The position numbers and the translations under genes were made by a program. A DNA stretch of 64,000 nucleotides from Mycobacterium interjectum. GTDB taxonomy: Bacteria; Actinomycetota; Actinomycetes; Mycobacteriales; Mycobacteriaceae. Below are positions 58,102 through 64,000 of this stretch, one piece after another (within the stretch, counting starts at the first letter, position 1; every line of letters begins with the position of its first letter). The notes below the pieces were generated by a model that saw only the letters and a list, made by a program, of their open reading frames with translations, had not been told where the DNA came from and searched no databases. The DNA is taken from NCBI GenBank assembly GCA_002102225.1, contig LQPB01000057.1, positions 1 to 64,000 on the forward strand, in the 5' to 3' direction.

Positions 58102-58184
58102 AAGGCGGAGCGCAGGGCTCGACGCTGTGGGGTTTGCCACGTCGGGAACCACATGGGGAACCGCCGGTCGTTGTGTGAGCAGAC

Positions 58185-58230
58185 GGTGCCGACCCGCTGC
58201 GCCCCGGCTCTGCCGGGGCTGGCGATCGGC
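58185..58230 (+). repeat. dispersed palindromic repeat, copy 3 (tandem pair)
   Basis: GGTGCCGACCCGCTGCGCCC to GGCGATCGGC, with a perfect CCCCGGC-TCT-GCCGGGG hairpin inside. It is identical over 46 bases to the next copy, 58 bases downstream. Confidence 0.7.
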
Positions 58231-58242
58231 GCCGTGCCAAAT

Positions 58243-58288
58243 GGTGCCGACCCGCTGCGCCCCGGCTCTGCCGGGGCTGGCGATCGGC
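58243..58288 (+). repeat. dispersed palindromic repeat, copy 4 (tandem pair)
   Basis: Second copy of the 46-base unit, starting 58 bases after copy 3, followed by ACTAGC as in copy 2 (ACTAG). The pair lies in the 257-base gap between the VOC gene and ftsH, where no gene was seen. Confidence 0.7.
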
Positions 58289-58358
58289 ACTAGCGGTAGC
58301 CTGGACTTTTCCAGCTTCGTGTTTCGCGGAAGGACCTGGCCGACGAGGCCGATGATTG

Positions 58359-60743
58359 ATGAACCGGAAAAACGTGATTCGCACGCTCACGGCGATCGCC
58401 GTTGTGGTGCTGTTGGGTTGGTCGTTTTTTTACTTTAGCGACGACACCCGCGGTTACAAGCCCGTCGACACCTCGGTGGCGATGGCCCAGATCAACGGCG
58501 ACAACGTCAAGAGCGCGCAGATCGACGATCGCGAGCAGCAATTGCGGTTGACCCTGAAAAAGGGCAACAAGGACACGGAGAATTCCGACAAGGTCATCAC
58601 CAAGTACCCCAGCGGATACGCCGTCGACCTGTTCAACTCGCTGAACTCCAAGAACGCCAAGGTCAGCACCGTCGTGAACGAGGGCAGCATCCTGGGCGAG
58701 CTGCTGGTCTACGTGCTGCCGCTGCTGTTGCTGGTGGGCCTGTTCGTGATGTTCTCCCGGATGCAGGGCGGCGCGCGGATGGGCTTCGGGTTCGGCAAGT
58801 CGCGCGCGAAGTTGCTGAACAAGGACATGCCCAAGACCACGTTCGCTGACGTCGCGGGCGTCGACGAGGCGGTCGAGGAGCTCTACGAGATCAAGGACTT
58901 CCTGCAGAACCCCAGCAGGTACCAGGCGCTGGGCGCCAAGATCCCCAAGGGCGTACTGCTTTACGGGCCCCCCGGGACGGGCAAGACGCTGCTGGCCCGC
59001 GCCGTGGCGGGCGAGGCCGGGGTGCCGTTCTTCACGATCTCCGGCTCCGACTTCGTCGAGATGTTCGTCGGCGTGGGCGCCTCGCGGGTGCGCGACCTCT
59101 TCGAGCAGGCCAAGCAGAACAACCCGTGCATCATCTTCGTCGACGAGATCGACGCCGTCGGCCGCCAGCGCGGCGCCGGCCTGGGCGGTGGCCACGACGA
59201 ACGCGAGCAGACGCTGAACCAGTTGCTGGTCGAGATGGACGGTTTCGGCGATCGCACCGGCGTCATCCTGATCGCGGCCACCAATCGTCCCGACATCCTG
59301 GACCCCGCGTTGCTGCGGCCCGGCCGCTTCGACCGGCAGATCCCGGTGAGCAACCCGGACATGGCCGGCCGCCGCGCGGTGCTGCGGGTGCATTCGAAGG
59401 GCAAGCCGATCGGCCCCGACGCCGACCTCGACGGGCTGGCCAAGCGCACCGTCGGCATGACCGGCGCCGACCTGGCCAACGTCATCAACGAGGCGGCGCT
59501 GCTGACCGCGCGGGAGAACGGCACCGTCATCACCGGCGCCGCACTGGAGGAGGCGGTCGACCGGGTCATCGGCGGGCCGCGTCGCAAGGGCCGCATCATC
59601 AGCGAGCAGGAAAAGAAGATCACCGCCTACCACGAGGGCGGCCACACGCTGGCCGCGTGGGCGATGCCGGACATCGAGCCGATCTACAAGGTGACGATCC
59701 TGGCCCGCGGGCGCACCGGCGGGCACGCGGTCGCGGTGCCGGAGGAGGACAAGGGCCTGCGGACGCGGTCGGAAATGATCGCTCAGCTGGTGTTCGCGAT
59801 GGGCGGGCGCGCCGCCGAGGAGCTGGTCTTCCGCGAGCCGACCACCGGCGCGGTGTCCGACATCGAACAGGCCACCAAGATCGCGCGCGCGATGGTCACC
59901 GAATTCGGCATGAGCTCCAAGCTGGGCGCCGTGAAGTACGGCACCGAACACGGTGACCCCTTCCTGGGCCGGACCATGGGCACGCAGGCGGACTACTCGC
60001 ATGAGGTCGCGCGGGACATCGACGACGAGGTGCGCAAGCTCATCGAGGCCGCGCACACCGAGGCCTGGGAGATCCTCACCGAATACCGTGACGTGCTCGA
60101 CACGCTCGCCGGCGAGCTGTTGGAGAAAGAGACCCTGCACCGGCCCGAGCTGGAGGGCATCTTCTCCGGCGTCGAAAAGCGCCCCAGGCTCACCATGTTC
60201 GACGACTTCGGCGGCCGGATCCCGTCGGACAAGCCGCCGATCAAGACTCCGGGCGAGCTGGCCATGGAGCGCGGCGAGCCGTGGCCGCCCCCGGTGCAGG
60301 AACCGGCGTTCAAGGCGGCCATTGCCCGCGCCAGCGAGGCTGCGCAGGCCGAGGCGGCCCGGAACGCCAACGGCGGCAACGGCTCTCACGGTGGCCAAGG
60401 TGCCGGCAATCGCCAGCCCGTCCCGCACGGCTCGACGCAGCCCGACTACGGCGCCCCGGCGGGCTGGTATGCGCCGGGCTGGCCGCCGCAGCACCAGCAG
60501 CAGCCGAATCATTGGTATCCGCCCGCGGCGAGCCCCACACCGCCGCCGCAGCCGTATTGGCCGCAGCCCGCGCCGGGTTACCCGGGTCAGCAAGCTCCCC
60601 AGGGTCAGGGGCACCCGACCCACCAGCATTACCCGCCCTATCCCCCCTATCCGCCTCCCGCTCAACCGAATCCGGATGCCGGAAAGGTTCCCGACAACCA
60701 GGGCGATGACGTGAGCCGGTCCAACCCACCGGCCCACGGCTGA
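58359..60743 (+). CDS. ftsH: ATP-dependent zinc metalloprotease FtsH
   Basis: The 794-residue membrane protease has two transmembrane helices (~8-26 and ~112-130), an AAA+ ATPase with Walker A GPPGTGKT at ~203-210, Walker B IIFVDEID, and zinc motif H425EGGH429. It unfolds and degrades membrane and regulatory proteins. The ~190-residue C-terminal tail is Pro/Gln/Tyr-rich (PPYPPYPPPA), longer and more repetitive than in H37Rv. ATG 58359 gives MNRKNVIRTLTA; TTG 58356 is one codon earlier. Confidence 0.97.
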   Translation: MNRKNVIRTLTAIAVVVLLGWSFFYFSDDTRGYKPVDTSVAMAQINGDNVKSAQIDDREQQLRLTLKKGNKDTENSDKVITKYPSGYAVDLFNSLNSKNAKVSTVVNEGSILGELLVYVLPLLLLVGLFVMFSRMQGGARMGFGFGKSRAKLLNKDMPKTTFADVAGVDEAVEELYEIKDFLQNPSRYQALGAKIPKGVLLYGPPGTGKTLLARAVAGEAGVPFFTISGSDFVEMFVGVGASRVRDLFEQAKQNNPCIIFVDEIDAVGRQRGAGLGGGHDEREQTLNQLLVEMDGFGDRTGVILIAATNRPDILDPALLRPGRFDRQIPVSNPDMAGRRAVLRVHSKGKPIGPDADLDGLAKRTVGMTGADLANVINEAALLTARENGTVITGAALEEAVDRVIGGPRRKGRIISEQEKKITAYHEGGHTLAAWAMPDIEPIYKVTILARGRTGGHAVAVPEEDKGLRTRSEMIAQLVFAMGGRAAEELVFREPTTGAVSDIEQATKIARAMVTEFGMSSKLGAVKYGTEHGDPFLGRTMGTQADYSHEVARDIDDEVRKLIEAAHTEAWEILTEYRDVLDTLAGELLEKETLHRPELEGIFSGVEKRPRLTMFDDFGGRIPSDKPPIKTPGELAMERGEPWPPPVQEPAFKAAIARASEAAQAEAARNANGGNGSHGGQGAGNRQPVPHGSTQPDYGAPAGWYAPGWPPQHQQQPNHWYPPAASPTPPPQPYWPQPAPGYPGQQAPQGQGHPTHQHYPPYPPYPPPAQPNPDAGKVPDNQGDDVSRSNPPAHG

Positions 60744-60758
60744 CGAACGGAGGATCCG

Positions 60759-61391
60759 TTGGCTCTCCCAGATTTGGAGCCGGATTTGGGGCCGGACAAC
60801 CGGCACACGACGCCACGCATACGGGCATTCGATCAGCAACGCGCCGAGGCGGCGATCCGCGAGCTGCTCTACGCGATCGGCGAAGATCCGGACCGAAACG
60901 GCTTGCAGGACACCCCGGCCCGCGTCGCGCGCGCCTACCGCGAGATGTTTGCAGGGCTCTACACCGATCCCGACAGCGTCCTGAACACCATGTTCGACGA
61001 GGACCACGACGAGATGGTGATCGTCAAGGAAATCCCGCTGTACTCCACCTGCGAGCATCACCTGGTGTCGTTCCACGGGGTGGCCCACGTCGGGTACATC
61101 CCCGGCAAGGACGGCAGGGTGACCGGCCTGTCGAAGATCGCCCGGTTGGTGGACCTGTACGCCAAGCGCCCCCAGATTCAGGAGCGGCTCACCAGCCAGA
61201 TCGCCGACGCCCTGGTAAACAAACTCGATCCGCGCGGGGTGATCGTCGTCGTCGAGGCCGAACACCTGTGCATGGCGATGCGCGGCGTCCGCAAGCCCGG
61301 CGCCGTCACCACGACCTCGGCGGTGCGCGGCATGTTCAAGACCAGTCCCGCCTCTCGAGCCGAAGCGCTCGACCTCATCCTGCGCAAGTGA
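60759..61391 (+). CDS. folE: GTP cyclohydrolase I
   Basis: The 210-residue enzyme makes dihydroneopterin triphosphate, the first step of folate synthesis. The zinc ligands are in STCEHHLV and EAEHLCMAMRGV, and the substrate loop is GLSKIARLVDLYAKRPQIQE. TTG start with GGAGGA upstream, 15 bases after the ftsH stop. The stop overlaps the folP start (GTGA). Confidence 0.96.
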   Translation: MALPDLEPDLGPDNRHTTPRIRAFDQQRAEAAIRELLYAIGEDPDRNGLQDTPARVARAYREMFAGLYTDPDSVLNTMFDEDHDEMVIVKEIPLYSTCEHHLVSFHGVAHVGYIPGKDGRVTGLSKIARLVDLYAKRPQIQERLTSQIADALVNKLDPRGVIVVVEAEHLCMAMRGVRKPGAVTTTSAVRGMFKTSPASRAEALDLILRK

Positions 61392-62212
61392 GTCCGGCGC
61401 CCGTGCAGGTGATGGGAGTTCTGAACGTCACTGACGACTCCTTCTCCGATGGTGGGCGCTACCTCGATACCGACGATGCCGTCGCCCACGGTCTGGTGAT
61501 GGCCGCCGAGGGGGCAGGGATCGTCGACGTCGGCGGGGAGTCGACCCGGCCCGGCGCCGTCCGCGTCGACCCGCGCCTCGAGACGTCCCGGGTGGTTCCT
61601 GTCGTCAAAGAGCTTGCCGCACAAGGTATTACCGTGAGCATCGACACCATGCACGCCGACGTTGCGCGGGCGGCGTTGCAGAGCGGCGCGCGAATCGTCA
61701 ACGACGTGTCCGGTGGGCGGGCCGATCCCGCGATGGCGCCGCTGCTCGCCGAGGCCGGCGTGCCGTGGGTGTTGATGCATTGGCGAGCGGTGTCCTCGGA
61801 GCGCCCGCATCAGGCGCCGCGCTACCGCGATGTGGTGGCCGAAGTGCGCGCCGAGCTGCTCGCCAGCGTCGACGACGCGGTGGCCGCCGGCGTGGATCCC
61901 GACCAGCTGGTGATCGACCCCGGGCTGGGATTCGCCAAGACGGGGCAAGACAATTGGGCGCTGCTGCACGCGCTGCCGCAGCTGGTGGCCACCGGGGTGC
62001 CGGTGCTGCTGGGCGCCTCGCGTAAGCGGTTCCTGGGCACGTTGCTGGCCGGGCCCGACGGGTCGCCGCGCCCGCCCGACGGGCGCGAGACGGCGACCGC
62101 GGTGATCTCCGCGCTGGCCGCGCTCTACGGGGCCTGGGGCGTGCGCGTGCACGACGTGCGCGCCACCGTCGATGCCCTCAAGGTCGTGGAGGCCTGGAAA
62201 CAAGATGGCTGA
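61388..62212 (+). CDS. folP1: dihydropteroate synthase
   Basis: The 274-residue TIM barrel condenses p-aminobenzoate with dihydropterin pyrophosphate and is the target of sulfonamides. Conserved segments: MGVLNVTDDSFSDGG, DVGGESTRPGA, IVNDVSGG and the pterin/phosphate site DPGLGFAK, GASRKRFLG. GTG 61388 overlaps the folE stop. The 3' end overlaps folB by 8 bases. Confidence 0.96.
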   Translation: MSPAPVQVMGVLNVTDDSFSDGGRYLDTDDAVAHGLVMAAEGAGIVDVGGESTRPGAVRVDPRLETSRVVPVVKELAAQGITVSIDTMHADVARAALQSGARIVNDVSGGRADPAMAPLLAEAGVPWVLMHWRAVSSERPHQAPRYRDVVAEVRAELLASVDDAVAAGVDPDQLVIDPGLGFAKTGQDNWALLHALPQLVATGVPVLLGASRKRFLGTLLAGPDGSPRPPDGRETATAVISALAALYGAWGVRVHDVRATVDALKVVEAWKQDG

Positions 62213-62606
62213 TCGAATCGAGTTGCGCGGCTTGACGGCGCGTGGCCGACACGGGGTGTTCGAGCACGAGCGCGCCGACGGGCAGGACTTCGTCGTCGAT
62301 ATCACCGTGTGGATCGACCTGGCCGACGCGGCCGCCAGCGACGACCTGGCCGACACCTACGACTACGGCGCGCTCGCCCAACTGGCCGCCGACGTCGTCG
62401 GGGGGCCGCCGCGCCAGCTGATCGAGGCGGTCGGCGGGGAGATCGCCGACCGGGTGATGGTCGACCAACGCGTGCATGCCGTCGAGGTGGTGGTGCACAA
62501 GCCGCAGGCGCCCATCCCGCACGAGTTCGCCGACGTCGCCGTGGTGGTTCGGCGGTCGCGGCGCGGCGGTCGCGGCTCGGTGATCCCGGCGGGCGGGGTG
62601 GTATGA
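62205..62606 (+). CDS. folB: dihydroneopterin aldolase
   Basis: The 133-residue enzyme converts dihydroneopterin to hydroxymethyl-dihydropterin. The motif GRHGVFEHERADGQDFVVDI and the later catalytic Lys in VVVHKPQAPIP are present. ATG 62205 overlaps the folP end. The stop overlaps folK (ATGA). Confidence 0.95.
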   Translation: MADRIELRGLTARGRHGVFEHERADGQDFVVDITVWIDLADAAASDDLADTYDYGALAQLAADVVGGPPRQLIEAVGGEIADRVMVDQRVHAVEVVVHKPQAPIPHEFADVAVVVRRSRRGGRGSVIPAGGVV

Positions 62607-63130
62607 CCCGCGTCGTGCTGTCCATCGGATCCAACCTGGGCGACCGGCTGGCGCGGCTGCAGTCGGTGGTCGACGGGCTGGGCGAGGCGGTGGTGGCGGT
62701 CTCCCCGGTGTACGAGACGGATCCCTGGGGCCGGGTGGAGCAGGCGCCGTTCCTCAACGCGGCGCTCATCGCGCAGGATCCGGCGTGTGACGGGCACGGC
62801 TGGCTGCGCCGGGCGCAGCAGTTCGAGCGGGCCGCGGGGCGGGTGCGCGGCGAGCGCTGGGGCCCGCGCACCCTCGACGTCGACTTGATCGCCTGCTACG
62901 GCGACACGGAGGTGATTGTCCGCGAACCCGAGCTGACGCTGCCGCACCCGCTGGCCCACCTGCGGGCCTTCGTGATGGTGCCGTGGCTGGCCATCGAGCC
63001 CGACGCCGAGCTGACGGTCGCCGAAGGGCCGCGTCCGGTCGCGCAGCTGCTGGCCGAGCTCGAGCCGGCCGACCGGGCCGCGGTGCGGCTCTCCGGCCTG
63101 ACGCTGGAGTCGAAGGGGCCCCATCGCTGA
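62603..63130 (+). CDS. folK: hydroxymethyl-dihydropterin pyrophosphokinase
   Basis: The 175-residue HPPK starts MTRVVLSIGSNLGDRLARLQ. The conserved substrate and metal segment is RWGPRTLDVDLIACY, and PHPLAHLRAFVMVPWLAI follows. It activates the pterin for FolP. ATG 63130 of the next gene shares the last base of its TGA. Confidence 0.95.
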   Translation: MTRVVLSIGSNLGDRLARLQSVVDGLGEAVVAVSPVYETDPWGRVEQAPFLNAALIAQDPACDGHGWLRRAQQFERAAGRVRGERWGPRTLDVDLIACYGDTEVIVREPELTLPHPLAHLRAFVMVPWLAIEPDAELTVAEGPRPVAQLLAELEPADRAAVRLSGLTLESKGPHR

Positions 63131-63606
63131 TGGGCCCCACCAGGAAGCGTGACCTGACGGCCGCGGTAGTCGGCGCTGCGGTGGTGGGCTACCTGCTGGT
63201 GATCACGCTCTACCGGTGGTTTCCACCCATCACGGTGTGGACCGGCCTGTCGCTGCTCGGTGTGGCCATCGCCGAGGCGCTGTGGGCGCGCTACGTGCGG
63301 GTCAAGATCAACGACGGCGAAATCGGGACCGGGCCCGGCTGGCTGCACCCGCTGGCGGTGGCGCGCAGCGTGATGGTGGCCAAGGCGTCGGCCTGGGTGG
63401 GCGCGCTGGTGTTGGGCTGGTGGATCGGGGTGCTGGTGTACTTCTTCCCCCGGCGGTCGTGGTTGCGGGTCGCCGCCGCGGACACCAACGGGACCGTGGT
63501 GGCCGCCTTTAGCGCGCTGGCGCTGGTGGTCGCCGCGCTGTGGCTGCAGCATTGCTGCAAGTCCCCGCAGGATCCGGCCGACCACGGCGAGGGCGCCGAA
63601 ACGTAG
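63130..63606 (+). CDS. DUF3180 membrane protein (Rv3605c-like)
   Basis: The 158-residue product has four transmembrane helices (~13-32, ~38-55, ~84-108, ~124-142). DUF3180 proteins nearly always follow folK in mycobacteria, with unknown function. ATG overlaps the folK stop (TGATG), so it is the last gene of the fol operon. Confidence 0.9.
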   Translation: MGPTRKRDLTAAVVGAAVVGYLLVITLYRWFPPITVWTGLSLLGVAIAEALWARYVRVKINDGEIGTGPGWLHPLAVARSVMVAKASAWVGALVLGWWIGVLVYFFPRRSWLRVAAADTNGTVVAAFSALALVVAALWLQHCCKSPQDPADHGEGAET

Positions 63607-63681
63607 TGCGCCCCGAGGCCCCGCAACGACCCCGGTGAGAATCGCCGGTGCCGCGCGACACGCTGAGTGACCTCGCGCAGG

Positions 63682-63687
63682 TACTCT
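63682..63687 (+). promoter_or_regulatory. -10 box TACTCT of a leaderless promoter
   Basis: TACTCT lies 6 bases before ATG 63694. Confidence 0.55.
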
Positions 63688-63693
63688 CAGGCC

Positions 63694-64000
63694 ATGACCG
63701 TTCTGTCCCGCGGCGCTCGTGTTCGGCGCGGCGGCCGCAGGCCGGGGTGGGTGCTCTTGACGGCGTTGCTGGTCCTCGCGATGGGGGCCAGTTCCGCACT
63801 GGTTTTCACCAATCGGGTGGAACTCCTCAAGCTCGCTGTAATCCTGGCGCTGTGGGCCGCAGTCGCCGGCGCGTTCGTTTCGGTGCTGTACCGCCGTCAA
63901 AGCGACGCGGACCAGTCCCGGGTGCGCGATCTCAAGCTGGTCTACGACCTGCAGCTGGACCGGGAAATCTCGGCCCGGCGCGAGTACGAGCTGACCGTGG
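63694..64000 (+). CDS. membrane protein, 5' part (Rv3604c-like)
   Basis: The first 102 residues are present; the gene runs past the window. They show a basic N-terminus (MTVLSRGARVRRGGRRPG), two transmembrane helices (~18-38 and ~46-66), then a charged helical stretch (RQSDADQSRVRDLKLVYDL). In H37Rv Rv3604c, which follows the fol operon, has this layout and a long Ala/Pro-rich C-terminus. Function unknown. Confidence 0.82.
   Translation, partial: MTVLSRGARVRRGGRRPGWVLLTALLVLAMGASSALVFTNRVELLKLAVILALWAAVAGAFVSVLYRRQSDADQSRVRDLKLVYDLQLDREISARREYELTV

Noticed and set aside
58290..61265. 991-codon open frame on the minus strand
   Set aside because: It is antisense to ftsH and folE, whose motifs are clear. 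Its product is an Arg/Leu/Gly/Val-rich composition artefact of GC-rich codon bias.
1..64000. CRISPR arrays, insertion sequences, prophage or rRNA
   Set aside because: No regularly spaced repeats, transposase or integrase genes, or rRNA sequences were seen on either strand.

Overview
The window is a piece of a slow-growing mycobacterial chromosome, most like the Mycobacterium avium complex or a close relative. It is GC-rich, uses many GTG and TTG starts, carries PE/PPE and Esx genes, and keeps the gene order of M. tuberculosis H37Rv from Rv3676 (crp) to Rv3604c, read here in the opposite direction. Ortholog names come from protein similarity and remembered H37Rv gene order; no search was run.

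Layout. 1-9.3 kb: crp, a small membrane protein, nth, a thioredoxin-like/Nudix/MarP operon, ephE with a holin-like membrane protein, a secreted serine protease and acs. 9.3-10.7 kb: two lineage-variable envelope genes. 10.7-15.7 kb: dppABCD peptide transporter. 15.7-22.8 kb: a degenerate Fic-like protein, the Ms1/MTS2823 small RNA, a membrane-anchored HAD phosphatase, the 6C/B11 small RNA and a compact Tad (Flp pilus) operon. 22.8-33.5 kb: the Rv3651 sensor protein, an SftH/MrfA-type helicase, cspA with a structured leader and strong terminator, topA, a membrane adenylate cyclase and a DNA polymerase III delta' gene. 33.56 kb: tRNA-Thr(CGT), followed by a TetR/Rieske oxygenase/tandem NTF2-fold cassette that looks accessory. 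36.3-43.3 kb: envelope glycan genes (a GT-C-like membrane protein, galE1, a DUF2304 protein, a dolichol-phosphate-mannose-synthase-like GT2, a flippase-like protein) and a TerC/DUF475 protein. 43.3-48.8 kb: ppa, dacB, a zincin-like metallopeptidase, tilS, hpt and lpqG. 49.1-54.4 kb: two PE/PPE pairs and an EsxW/EsxV pair. 54.4-58.1 kb: alcohol dehydrogenase, luciferase-like monooxygenase, ephA and a VOC protein, where H37Rv carries espACD. 58.2-63.6 kb: ftsH and folE-folP-folB-folK-DUF3180, then the start of an Rv3604c-like gene.

How the genes work together. cAMP signalling is represented by both a producer (the cyclase) and a receptor (crp), with acs, a known target of cAMP-dependent acetylation in mycobacteria, close by. 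ftsH-folEPBK combines membrane proteolysis with folate synthesis, and hpt-tilS-dacB are housekeeping. Many genes appear leaderless: a TANNNT -10 box lies 6-8 bases before the start codon. Five convergent gene pairs end on a shared 4-base CTAG or CTAA.

Most notable: an in-frame TAG inside the lpqG signal peptide; a Fic-fold protein whose catalytic His and Arg are replaced; two Tad pseudopilin genes that are each one G out of frame with their coupled GTG; a dispersed ~46-bp palindromic repeat; two actinobacterial small RNAs bracketing one phosphatase gene; and a TetR operator embedded in the promoter of a Rieske/NTF2 cassette beside a tRNA gene.
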